Below are positions 25,392-33,473 of a DNA stretch of 64,000 nt, piece by piece. How positions within the stretch are numbered: position 1 is the first letter of the stretch; each line of letters begins with the position of its first letter. Origin of the DNA: JAGPUQ01 sp963708735 (GTDB lineage Bacteria > Pseudomonadota > Gammaproteobacteria > Pseudomonadales > Porticoccaceae). A model generated the notes under the pieces. It did not search any database. It worked only from the letters and a program-made list of their open reading frames with translations, and was not told the origin of the DNA. The stretch lies in assembly GCA_963708735.1 (NCBI GenBank), contig CAVPTW010000033.1, positions 1-64,000 on the forward strand. Reading direction: 5' to 3'. The position numbers and the translations under genes are program-made.

Positions 25392-26753
25392 ATGCTCCAG
25401 CGGTTGAAAAGATTGTTCGGCCGAAAGCCCAGCAGGCCAACCGAGATCCCCCGCAAGGTCCCCGCCAGCCGCCATATACCCCACTCCGCGATCAGCGGCG
25501 GAGCCCGGGAAGTGGTGGCCAAGCTGGTGGCCGCCGGGCATCAGGCATTCATTGTCGGTGGCTGTATCCGCGACACGCTGCTGGGCCACCCGTCCAAGGA
25601 CTTTGATGTCGCCACCAGCGCGACGCCGGAAGAGGTCAAGCACCTGTTTCGGCGCGCCCGCATCGTCGGCCGCCGCTTTCGCATCGTCCACGTCCATGTC
25701 GGGCGCGAGCTGGTCGAAGTGACAACCTTTCGCGCTTCCCATGGGACCAGTCCTCACGCAAATGCGACGCCGCACTCCAGTGAGCAGGCACGCCGCAGTC
25801 AGCGCGGCATGCTGCTGCGGGACAATGTGTTCGGCTCGCTCGAAGAGGACGCCGAACGCCGCGATTTCACGATCAATGCGATTTATTACGACCCGCAGCG
25901 CGACGAATTGCTGGATTTTGTCGGCGGCCTCGAGGATGTCGCCAGCCGCACCCTGCGCATCATCGGCGATCCCGCAACCCGCTTCCGGGAAGATCCGGTG
26001 CGGATGCTGCGCGCCGCCCGCTTCATCGCCAAACTCGATTTTGCTCTGGACCCGGCAACCGCGGCGCCACTCGCCAAGCTGCACGCGCTGTTGCGGGAAA
26101 TCCCGCCGGCGCGGCTGTTCGACGAGGTCCTCAAGCTGCTGATGACCGGGCGTGCCCTTGCGACCTATGAAGCCTTGTCCCGTTACCTGCTGTTTCAACA
26201 CCTGTTCCCCGATACCGCCGCGGCAATCGCCAGCGACGGCCGCTGGGATACCTTCGTCCGGCAGGCGCTGATCAACACCGACATTCGCATCAAGAACGAT
26301 CAGCGCGTCACCCCTGCGTTCCTGTTCGCGGCACTGCTGTGGCCCGCGGTTGCAGCCAGCGGGGCCTGGACGCGGACTCCCGGCCCGCAGGAAACCCTGG
26401 CGTTGCAGCAAGCCGCCGCCGACGTGCTGACACGGGAAATGCGCCATATCGCGATCCCGCGGCGCTTTTCCGCGCCCGCGCGGGAAATATGGGAATTGCA
26501 GCCACGACTGGAGCGTCGCAGCGGAAGGCGTGCCTGGCAGCTCATGGAGCATCCCCGCTTTCGGGCCGCCTACGATTTTCTCTTGTTGCGTGAACAAAGT
26601 GGTGAGGATCTGGGCGGTTTGGGCGCCTGGTGGACCCGTTTTCAAACTGCGGGAGAAGCCGAACGCGAGCAAATGGCCGCAGCACTGCAAGCATCCCCCG
26701 CTCCCCGTCGGCGCACCCGTCGACGCCGGGCACCCGGTTCCGGGCCGGCGTGA
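25392..26753 (+). CDS. pcnB: poly(A) polymerase I
   Basis: PcnB adds poly(A) tails to RNA to promote decay. The 453-residue protein has the nucleotidyltransferase core FIVGGCIRDTLLGHPSKDFDVAT with catalytic Asp70 and Asp72. It also has the RRDFTINAIYYD and RFREDPVRMLRAARFIAKLDF segments and a basic C-terminal tail (RRRTRRRRAPGS). The family Arg/Lys tail separates it from CCA-adding enzymes. The start is the ATG at 25392 (MLQRLKRLFGRKP). It overlaps folK by 4 nt (GTGA). Confidence 0.94.
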   Translation: MLQRLKRLFGRKPSRPTEIPRKVPASRHIPHSAISGGAREVVAKLVAAGHQAFIVGGCIRDTLLGHPSKDFDVATSATPEEVKHLFRRARIVGRRFRIVHVHVGRELVEVTTFRASHGTSPHANATPHSSEQARRSQRGMLLRDNVFGSLEEDAERRDFTINAIYYDPQRDELLDFVGGLEDVASRTLRIIGDPATRFREDPVRMLRAARFIAKLDFALDPATAAPLAKLHALLREIPPARLFDEVLKLLMTGRALATYEALSRYLLFQHLFPDTAAAIASDGRWDTFVRQALINTDIRIKNDQRVTPAFLFAALLWPAVAASGAWTRTPGPQETLALQQAAADVLTREMRHIAIPRRFSAPAREIWELQPRLERRSGRRAWQLMEHPRFRAAYDFLLLREQSGEDLGGLGAWWTRFQTAGEAEREQMAAALQASPAPRRRTRRRRAPGSGPA

Positions 26754-27229
26754 GCGCGAAGGCATACATAGGTCTGGGCAGCAATCTGGACCAGCCGCAA
26801 GGACAGATCGACTGGGCGTTGAACGCGCTCGCCCGGCTTCCGCAAACCGATCTGGAAGCCGCCGCGCCGCGCTACCGCAGCCGGGCAGTCGGACCGGGAG
26901 TACAGCCCGATTACATCAACACCGTGGCGCGACTGCGCACTGCACTGACGCCCCACGCCCTGTTGCGGGAACTGGCGGCTCTGGAGACCGCGCGCGGCCG
27001 GATTCGCGACCAGCACTGGGGGCCGCGCACCCTCGATCTCGATATCCTGCTGTATGACGATCTGGTCCTCGTGGACAAGGATCTGACGCTCCCGCACCCG
27101 CGCCTTGCCGAGCGCAATTTCGTGCTGCTGCCGCTGCATGACCTGGATCCCGATCTGATCCTGCCCGACGGCACCACCCTGGTGCAGCTGTTGGCACGAA
27201 TCGATTGCACAGGTATTGTCCGCCTCTGA
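26750..27229 (+). CDS. folK: HPPK, 6-hydroxymethyl-7,8-dihydropterin pyrophosphokinase
   Basis: FolK transfers pyrophosphate to 6-hydroxymethyldihydropterin in folate synthesis. The 159-residue protein shows AYIGLGSNL at the N terminus and the signature RDQHWGPRTLDLDILLYDD, with the two catalytic Asp residues, then LTLPHPRLAERNFVLLPLHDL. The start is a GTG at 26750 that overlaps the pcnB stop. folE, of the same pathway, lies at 52694. Confidence 0.95.
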   Translation: MSAKAYIGLGSNLDQPQGQIDWALNALARLPQTDLEAAAPRYRSRAVGPGVQPDYINTVARLRTALTPHALLRELAALETARGRIRDQHWGPRTLDLDILLYDDLVLVDKDLTLPHPRLAERNFVLLPLHDLDPDLILPDGTTLVQLLARIDCTGIVRL

Positions 27230-27242
27230 TCCGGAGCCCGCC

Positions 27243-27932
27243 GTGGAAATACTTGCCAACGACATTCAGCTGGCCCTCGACACGGCCAGCCTGCCCCGCT
27301 TTATCGCCATCGAGGGACCGATAGGCGTCGGCAAAACCACGCTGGCACGGCGCCTCGCCGCGACGCTGAATTACGACACGCTGCTTGAAGACGTTGAAGA
27401 AAATCCGTTTCTGGAACGCTTCTATTCCGACCCGCGCGGCAATGCACTGCCCACCCAACTGTTCTTCCTGTTCCAGCGCACCCGCCAGATCCAGCAGCTG
27501 CGTCAGGGCGACATGTTCCGGCCGATCCGGGTCGCCGACTTCCTGCTCGACAAGGACCCGCTGTTCGCGCGCGTGACCCTGGATGACGAGGAGTTCCGCC
27601 TCTACCAGCAGGTCTACGATCAGCTCACCATCGACAAACCGGTGCCTGACCTGGTGATCTACCTGCAGGCGCCGCCCGAAACCCTGCTGGCGCGCATTCA
27701 GAAACGCGGCGTGGCCATGGAGCGCGCCATTACCGCGGATTATCTGCGTCAGCTCAACGAAGCCTATACCCAGTTCTTTCACTACTACGACGATGCGCCG
27801 CTGGTGATCGTCAATACCCGCGCCATCGACGTGGCCGACAACGACCTCGATTACCGCCGCCTGGTCGAATTTCTCATCGGCGTGAAAAGTGGTCGCCATT
27901 ACTACAACCCGCAATACAATCCGCCGTCCTGA
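27243..27932 (+). CDS. deoxynucleoside kinase (dNK/dGK family)
   Basis: The 229-residue protein is a P-loop deoxynucleoside kinase-like enzyme. Walker A is GPIGVGKTT (residues 25-33), and later FFLFQRTRQIQQL, KDPLFARVTLDDEEFRLY and PDLVIYLQAPPETLLARI match the family. Such a gene commonly sits between folK and panB in gammaproteobacteria. The start is a GTG at 27243 with GGAG 8 nt upstream; the frame opens earlier only inside folK. Confidence 0.88.
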   Translation: MEILANDIQLALDTASLPRFIAIEGPIGVGKTTLARRLAATLNYDTLLEDVEENPFLERFYSDPRGNALPTQLFFLFQRTRQIQQLRQGDMFRPIRVADFLLDKDPLFARVTLDDEEFRLYQQVYDQLTIDKPVPDLVIYLQAPPETLLARIQKRGVAMERAITADYLRQLNEAYTQFFHYYDDAPLVIVNTRAIDVADNDLDYRRLVEFLIGVKSGRHYYNPQYNPPS

Positions 27933-27947
27933 CACCCGGGCAGAACC

Positions 27948-28740
27948 ATGAAAGCCATCAGTATCCATACCCTGAACGACCTGAAACGTGCCGGGGAGAA
28001 GTTTCCTGTCATCACGGCCTACGACAGCAGCTTCGCCCGCCTCGTCGAACTCGCCGGGTATCGAGGTGGTGCTGGTCGGTGACTCCCTCGGCAATGTAAT
28101 GCTGGGCTTCGACAGCACTGTTCCGGTCACCATGGACCACATGCTGCATCACACCGCAGCGGTGCGCCGCGGCAACAGCAAATCCCTGCTGATCGCCGAC
28201 CTGCCCTTCATGGCCTATGCGCTCCCCGAACAGGCGCTGGCCAACTCCGCCCTGCTCATGCAGGCGGGCGCGCAGATGGTCAAGCTGGAAGGTGGGGAAT
28301 GGCTGGCTGAGACGGTGGCGATGCTCAACCAGCGCGGCATTCCGGTGTGCGGACACCTGGGCCTTACCCCCCAGTCAGTGAACAAGTTTGGCGGTTATCG
28401 GGTGCAGGGGCGCGGCCACAGCGAAGCGGAGCAGATGGTGCAGGACGCCCATCTGCTGGAAAGCGCAGGCGCCAGTTTATTGGTGCTGGAATGCGTTCCG
28501 CGCGACCTTGCGGCGCGCGTCAGCCGGGAGCTGACGATGCCGGTGATCGGTATCGGCGCCGGCGCCGATACCGATGCCCAGGTGCTGGTACTGCAGGATA
28601 TGCTGGGGATTTCGCCGCGCGCGCCCAAGTTCGCGCGCAATTTCCTCGCCGGCGCTGGCGACATCCTGGGCGCACTTCAGGCTTATGCGGCGGCGGTGCG
28701 CGCCGGCGAGTTCCCGCAGCCGGAGCACACCTTCACTTGA
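27948..28740 (+). pseudogene. panB: ketopantoate hydroxymethyltransferase, +1 frameshift
   Basis: PanB makes ketopantoate, the first step of pantothenate synthesis. The ATG at 27948 begins a normal PanB N terminus (MKAISIHTLNDLKRAGEKF...) that reads to FARLVELAG and then meets TGA at 28080-28082. The rest of PanB (IEVVLVGDSLGNVMLG through to the C terminus) continues in the next frame to 28740. Removing one G from GGG at 28056-28058 restores AGIEVV and a 263-residue enzyme of normal length. The rest of the gene is intact, so this is a very recent mutation or a base-calling error in the assembly. panC is not adjacent. Confidence 0.85.
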
Positions 28741-29056
28741 CTGCGGCGGAAGCGGGCGCCTTGCAAAACAGGCCGTGGAGGGTGGCGATGACAGCGCTGG
28801 CCGCTGCATCGCCAAGCCGGTAGTAGATCGTCTGGGACTCACGCCGCGTCGCGACCAGCCCGGCGCGGCGCAACGTCGCCAGATGCTGGGACAGCGCCGA
28901 CTGGCTGAGCGGGATACGCGCGTTCAACTCGCCCACCGACAGCTCGCCTTCATGCAGGGTGCAGAGCACCATCAGCCGGTTGCGATTTCCCATCGCCTTC
29001 AGCAAGGCTTCGGCGACTTCGGCGTGCGCGGCCAGCGCGGTCAAATCGAGCTGCAC
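28733..29056 (-). CDS. ArsR-family repressor, probable sulfur/persulfide sensor
   Basis: The 107-residue winged-helix protein has the ArsR core: MGNRNRLMVLCTLHEGELSVGEL, then recognition helix SQSALSQHLATLRRAGLV. Two cysteines, Cys32 and Cys98, lie in the positions of the redox pair in BigR/SqrR/YgaV-type persulfide sensors, and metal-binding CVC motifs are absent. The start is a GTG at 29056 with GGAGG 7 nt upstream. It is divergent from the YeeE/YedE genes and overlaps the panB 3' end by 8 nt. Confidence 0.82.
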   Translation of the reverse strand: MQLDLTALAAHAEVAEALLKAMGNRNRLMVLCTLHEGELSVGELNARIPLSQSALSQHLATLRRAGLVATRRESQTIYYRLGDAAASAVIATLHGLFCKAPASAAVK

Positions 29057-29267
29057 TGCCTTTCCTCCCGGGGCCCGGTCATCGAGCGCGAATATAGCCG
29101 ACCTCCCCGGATATGCAGAAGTAAATATTGCTAATTTGTATTTTCCTAATGTAATGTGGCAAAAAGTGGCTCGCGCTGGACCGCAACCTCCGGACGAAAG
29201 AAGTCCGTGAAACCCGGCCACCGGCGGGAACACACCACAACCCTCGCGCTCTGGCTGGAGGAACTGC
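29057..29267. promoter_or_regulatory. divergent control region of arsR-type and yeeE-type genes
   Basis: The region carries an unusually AT-rich core at about 29117-29157 in otherwise GC-rich DNA. It contains CTAAT at 29131-29135 and again at 29146-29150, spaced 15 bp apart. Related ArsR repressors bind AT-rich operators between such divergent genes, so this is the likely operator; the exact boxes are inferred. Confidence 0.45.
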
Positions 29268-29687
29268 ATGCATCACTTCGTATTAGCCGCCATCGGCGGC
29301 GGTCTGGTCGGCGTCGCCGCCGTCATGATGATGGCCCTGAACGGCCGCATCGCTGGCGTCAGCGGCATCCTCTCCGGCGTCTTCACCCAAAGTGCGGGCG
29401 AACGCCTGTGGCGGCTCCTGTTCGTGCTCGGCATTGTGATCGGCGGCGCCTTGCCACCCCTGCTCAATGCGGACTTCAAGGCGCCCGTGCCCGGCGCCGG
29501 CGTGCTGCTCGCGGTAATCGGCGGGTTGCTGGTGGGCTTCGGCACCGGGCTTGGTTCCGGTTGTACCAGCGGCCACGGCATCTGCGGAATAGCGCGCTTG
29601 TCGAAACGTTCCATCATCGCGACCCTCACCTTCATGGCCGCGGGGATCGTCACCGTTACCCTGCTGCGCCTGACCACCGGAGGCTGA
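29268..29687 (+). CDS. YeeE/YedE family sulfur transporter, first half
   Basis: The 139-residue membrane protein has about four hydrophobic segments and the family motif GSGCTSGHGICGIARLS, with Cys99 and Cys106. In YeeE/TsuA proteins such cysteines contact thiosulfate during uptake. It is half the size of full-length YeeE, and the second half is the next gene, 4 nt on, as in the two-gene PmpA/PmpB arrangement. The ArsR gene divergent to it probably controls it. Confidence 0.85.
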   Translation: MHHFVLAAIGGGLVGVAAVMMMALNGRIAGVSGILSGVFTQSAGERLWRLLFVLGIVIGGALPPLLNADFKAPVPGAGVLLAVIGGLLVGFGTGLGSGCTSGHGICGIARLSKRSIIATLTFMAAGIVTVTLLRLTTGG

Positions 29688-29691
29688 TGCC

Positions 29692-30132
29692 ATGGGCAAA
29701 CAACTGGCTGCGCTCGCTTCCGGCATCGTGTTCGGCATCGGCATGGCGGTTTCGGGCATGACCAGCACCAAACGGGTGCAGGATTTTCTCGATTTTTTCG
29801 GCGCCTGGGACCCGACCCTCGCCTTCGTCATGGGCGGCGGCCTGCTCGTCACCACCATCGGTTACCGGTTCGTGCTGCGCACTCCCGCTCCGCTGTTCGC
29901 CGACAGTTTTTCGCTGCCCACCAGGACCGATATCGACAAGCCCCTGCTGATCGGCGCGACGATCTTCGGCATCGGCTGGGGCTTGGTGGGTTACTGCCCG
30001 GGACCCGCGCTGGCGGGACTGACCTACGGCTACGCGCCGACCCTCGCGTTCATTCCGGCGATGATCGTGGGCCTGCTGCTGGCACACCGAATCACTGCAA
30101 AACCCGGTCGGGCGGTGCTGAAACCGGCCTGA
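29692..30132 (+). CDS. YeeE/YedE family sulfur transporter, second half
   Basis: The 146-residue membrane protein is the partner of the preceding gene. It has FGIGMAVSGMTSTKRVQDFLD near the N terminus, where family members keep a conserved substrate-path region. GIGWGLVGYCPGPALAGL follows, with Cys102. The two small proteins together would build one YeeE-like channel in the inner membrane. Co-expression is indicated by 4-nt spacing. Confidence 0.85.
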   Translation: MGKQLAALASGIVFGIGMAVSGMTSTKRVQDFLDFFGAWDPTLAFVMGGGLLVTTIGYRFVLRTPAPLFADSFSLPTRTDIDKPLLIGATIFGIGWGLVGYCPGPALAGLTYGYAPTLAFIPAMIVGLLLAHRITAKPGRAVLKPA

Positions 30133-30213
30133 GCCGGCGCGCCCGGCAGCGCCCTGCCCACGCTGGTGTCGCGCTATCCTGTGTCCGATCCGCTACCCAG
30201 GAGTCCCGCCCTG

Positions 30214-30597
30214 ATGACCACCGACACCAGCACCGGGGAGGTGAGGGCTGCATACGAACGCTATCTGCGCGCCTTCCTCGACGGCGACCTGACCGCCGTC
30301 GAATCTCTGGTGCAGTTTCCCCTGGCCTATATCGGCGCGGGCGAAACCCGCCTGCTCGACCGCTTCCCGGTCTCGCCGCAGGCCCTGCGGGAGCGCAAGC
30401 AGTGGCACACCACGGTCAATGCCGATTACGAGGTGTCACTGGTCGCGCCCGACAAGGCCCATGTGATCCTGCGCCACGCCGAGCGGGTGCGCGCGGACGG
30501 CTCGCTGATCGAAACCGTCGCCGCGTTTTACGCCTTTACCCGCACCGCCGGGGGCTGGAAGCTGTTCGCCCTGTCCGACATCGTCATTCCCGCCTGA
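30214..30597 (+). CDS. NTF2-like protein of unknown function
   Basis: The 127-residue protein resembles the NTF2-like superfamily: EVRAAYERYLRAFLDGDLTAVESLVQFPLAYIG at the N terminus and AFYAFTRTAGGWKLFALSDI at the C terminus. It has no signal peptide. The start is the ATG at 30214 with CCAGGAG upstream. No function can be assigned; the following genes suggest a role in the metabolism of a hydrophobic compound. Confidence 0.65.
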   Translation: MTTDTSTGEVRAAYERYLRAFLDGDLTAVESLVQFPLAYIGAGETRLLDRFPVSPQALRERKQWHTTVNADYEVSLVAPDKAHVILRHAERVRADGSLIETVAAFYAFTRTAGGWKLFALSDIVIPA

Positions 30598-30745
30598 CCC
30601 TGGCGGCGGCCATCCCGCGCCGGCCGGCCGCAACATTTCCTTTCGCCACCGGCCGCCTTGGTTTATAAACGCTGCGGAACCACGCAGTGAGCGTCGTGCA
30701 CGGCCGCTCATCGACAACTAAAACAACAGCTACCGGGGGCACACC

Positions 30746-31678
30746 ATGATCACCGCAAAAGACATGTACTTTCATACGCCGACGTCCGACGACACCTATT
30801 GGGCGGAGACCAATTACTTCGGCTTTTACGTTCCCGAGGAGCCGCTGCACGTCAATGTCTATGTGCTGACCCGGCAGAATCTGGGCGCGGTGCTGTCCAG
30901 CATCACCATCACCGACGGCTTTTCCAATACGCCCCATCTGGTGCGCTACACCAACAACCAGGTGCATCTGCCGTTTCCCAAAACCAATTTCGACGACTAC
31001 CGCCTCGGCAACGGTCTGGCGATCAAATGCACCAAGCCGGTGATGGACTACGAGATCCGCTTCGACGACGGCAAGCGCCTGTCTTTCGATGTGACCTACA
31101 AGGCCCTGATGGAGCCCTACGATATCCACGACCCCGCCATGGATCCGCTGGCCCAGGTGAGCCACGGCGGCGACACCGTATCCGATACCGCCTACGCCGG
31201 GCACTGGGATCAGAGCGGCCGCGTGACCGGCAAGATGATTCTCGACGGCAAGCAGTTCCCGATCGACTGCGTGTCCAGCATGGATCACAGCTGGGGCCTG
31301 CGCCACGAAGACCAGTTCGCCAATTTCTGCTGGCTCAATGCCAATTTCGACAACGACACCAGCATCCACTGCATCTGGGTGATCAACCCCGACGACAAAA
31401 ACGATTACGCCGCCATCGTCCACGGCTATGTCCGCGAGGGCGACAAGGTTTATGGCCTCACCAAGGGCAAGGGCCGGGTGTTGCGCAACGGCCTGCTGCA
31501 CCAGTTCATGGACCTGCAGGTAGAGGACAAGCGCGGTCGCAGCCATCGCTTCACCGGCACCGCGTTCACCTCCAATCCCTGGTCGCCCTGGCCTTACCTC
31601 TTCGCCACCCACACCTTCATGCGCTGGGAGCTCGGCGGCGTGGTCGGCTGGGGGGAAATCCAGGAAGTCGCCATGTAG
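30746..31678 (+). CDS. DUF7064/DUF7065-type protein (AttH/CrtC-like fold)
   Basis: The 310-residue protein has no signal peptide. Its shape recalls the lipocalin-like double domain of AttH and carotenoid hydratase-like proteins: WAETNYFGFYVPEE near the N terminus and SSMDHSWGLRHEDQFANFCWLNA in the middle. The DHSWG motif is typical of the DUF7064/7065 group. These proteins often neighbour APH-like phosphotransferases, as here. Catalytic function is not established. GGGG lies about 9 nt upstream of the ATG. Confidence 0.7.
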   Translation: MITAKDMYFHTPTSDDTYWAETNYFGFYVPEEPLHVNVYVLTRQNLGAVLSSITITDGFSNTPHLVRYTNNQVHLPFPKTNFDDYRLGNGLAIKCTKPVMDYEIRFDDGKRLSFDVTYKALMEPYDIHDPAMDPLAQVSHGGDTVSDTAYAGHWDQSGRVTGKMILDGKQFPIDCVSSMDHSWGLRHEDQFANFCWLNANFDNDTSIHCIWVINPDDKNDYAAIVHGYVREGDKVYGLTKGKGRVLRNGLLHQFMDLQVEDKRGRSHRFTGTAFTSNPWSPWPYLFATHTFMRWELGGVVGWGEIQEVAM

Positions 31679-31697
31679 GTAGCGCGGGGCCACCGCC

Positions 31698-32882
31698 ATG
31701 CGTCACCACACACCGACCCTGGGCCGGCGCGCCCGGCCGACGCCGGACTGGATCGCCGGCATTCGCGCGCGCTTTCCTGTCGAGCGCGCGCTCGACGAGG
31801 TACTCACCCGCAAGCTGATCGAGCGCGCCGACCCACGCGAACAGAGCATGGATTTCTCGCGCCTGGAACTACGCCTGCTCGATTACCTGCGCGGCGCCAC
31901 CGGGGACGCCCGGCTCGGCATCGCCAACCTGAAGCGCCTCACCGGAGGCGCGTCCAAGGAGCAGTTCACCTTCGATCTGCACCGCCCCGCCGCCGGCAGC
32001 AAGAAGCTCATGCTGCGCATGGACCCGCTCGAATCCGTGGTCGAAACCCACCGCCTGCGCGAGGCGCAGATCCTGCGCGCCATGCAGGGCACGGTGCCGG
32101 TACCCGAGGTGCACTGGGTCGAGACCGATCCGACCGCACTCGGGCGGCCCTTTCTGATCGCGGGTTTTCTCGAGGGCATCGTGCAGCCGGAAGGTGGCGG
32201 CAAGGTCACCGGACTCGGCATGTCGTTCGAACCGGGATTGCGCGCCCAACTCCGGGATCAGTTCGTGCAGCACCTGGCCGGCATTCACCGGCTCGACTGG
32301 CGCCGCTGCGATCTGTCCAGCTACGACGCTCCGGAGCCCGGTACCACCGAGGCGAACCTGTGGTCACTGGGACTCTGGGAGCGCATCTGGCACGAGGACA
32401 CGGTGCAGGCCCATCCGGTCATCGAGTACGCCGCCAGCTGGCTCAAGGCCAACATGCCGGCAGTGGCCAATCCGGTGGTGGTGCATGGCGACTACCGCAG
32501 TGGCAATTTCATGTACACCCCGGACGGCCGCATCAACGCCATCCTCGACTGGGAGCTGTGCCACCTGGGCGACTACCACGAAGACCTGGCCTATGTCGGC
32601 TGCAAACTGCTCGGCTGCCCCGACGAACGCGGCGAGCTGCTGGCCTGCGGACTGCTGCCGTTCGACGAATTGCTGGCCCGCTACGAGGAACTATCGGGAA
32701 ACCCCGTCGACCGCGCGCGCCTGCATTACTACGATGTCTTCACCCACTACAAGATGGCGTCCATCGCGGCCACCAGCCTGCGCGTGGCGCACGGCCGCAA
32801 GACCCATCTCGACGCCATGATGAATCTGATCGGCGGCATCGGCGCGATCGCGGTGGCGGTACTGACGGAGCTGCTGGACTGA
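31698..32882 (+). CDS. APH-like phosphotransferase family protein
   Basis: The 394-residue protein has the aminoglycoside phosphotransferase / choline kinase fold. The ATP site has TGGASKEQFTFDL. The catalytic loop is VVHGDYRSGNFMY, and the metal-binding segment is AILDWELCHLGDYHEDLAY. Bacterial relatives are similar to the kinase part of ACAD10/ACAD11, which phosphorylates 4-hydroxyacyl-CoAs. Given its neighbours, an alcohol or hydroxyacyl substrate is more likely than an antibiotic. It follows the DUF7064-type gene by 19 nt. Confidence 0.82.
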   Translation: MRHHTPTLGRRARPTPDWIAGIRARFPVERALDEVLTRKLIERADPREQSMDFSRLELRLLDYLRGATGDARLGIANLKRLTGGASKEQFTFDLHRPAAGSKKLMLRMDPLESVVETHRLREAQILRAMQGTVPVPEVHWVETDPTALGRPFLIAGFLEGIVQPEGGGKVTGLGMSFEPGLRAQLRDQFVQHLAGIHRLDWRRCDLSSYDAPEPGTTEANLWSLGLWERIWHEDTVQAHPVIEYAASWLKANMPAVANPVVVHGDYRSGNFMYTPDGRINAILDWELCHLGDYHEDLAYVGCKLLGCPDERGELLACGLLPFDELLARYEELSGNPVDRARLHYYDVFTHYKMASIAATSLRVAHGRKTHLDAMMNLIGGIGAIAVAVLTELLD

Positions 32883-32891
32883 ACGCCCGGA

Positions 32892-33356
32892 TCAACGCGG
32901 CTCGCAGATAAAGACCGGAATGTCCCGCGGCGTGCGCTGCCGGTAGATCTCGTAATCGGGATAGTGCTGGCAGCACACCGGCCACACCGCCTCCTTCTCT
33001 TCGGCACTGGCGCGGCGGGCACGCAATTTCATCTTTTTGCTTTTGTACTGCACCTCGATATCCGGATGGGCGATGAGATTGTTGACCCACACCGGGCTCT
33101 TGGGGGCGCCACCCTGGGAACCGACCAGGATCACGCCGTCGCGATAGGGAACGTACATCAGCGGAATAGTGCGTTGGGCGCCGGACTTTGCGCCCGTCAT
33201 GGTAACCAGGCAAACGTCATGGCCGTTGAGTTTGCCGAGGATGCGCCCTCCACTCCAGCGGTACAGCTGCACATTGAGGTGTGAAAACACCTTGAGGTAG
33301 GGAATGATCTTGCCCATCTGCTCGGACGTTGCGGTTTTCAGGTTGACCATTGCCAT
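32892..33356 (-). CDS. DUF385-type nitroreductase/quinone reductase-like protein
   Basis: The 154-residue protein matches the split-barrel nitroreductase family (DUF385) that includes F420-dependent Ddn. Segments are LYRWSGGRILGKLNGHDVCLVTMTGAKSG, RTIPLMYVPYRDGVILVGSQGG and WVNNLIAHPDIEVQYKSKKMKL. Whether the cofactor is F420 or flavin cannot be told. The start is the ATG at 33356 with GAGGAG upstream. It is convergent with the phosphotransferase gene. Confidence 0.82.
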   Translation of the reverse strand: MAMVNLKTATSEQMGKIIPYLKVFSHLNVQLYRWSGGRILGKLNGHDVCLVTMTGAKSGAQRTIPLMYVPYRDGVILVGSQGGAPKSPVWVNNLIAHPDIEVQYKSKKMKLRARRASAEEKEAVWPVCCQHYPDYEIYRQRTPRDIPVFICEPR

Positions 33357-33473
33357 CGCCGTTCTCCTCTCGGAAAAATAACCGTGTCGCGGAGCCGAAG
33401 CTTGACAGATTGGGCGCCGGCCCGCATCCGCGTCCGTCCCGCGTGGCACAGCGCGCCGTCGGTGATCGGTTCG

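Noticed and set aside
30641..30669. Promoter for the DUF7064-type gene with TATAAA at 30664-30669
   Set aside because: The -10 matches, but there is no acceptable -35 at 16-18 bp, so the match could be chance.
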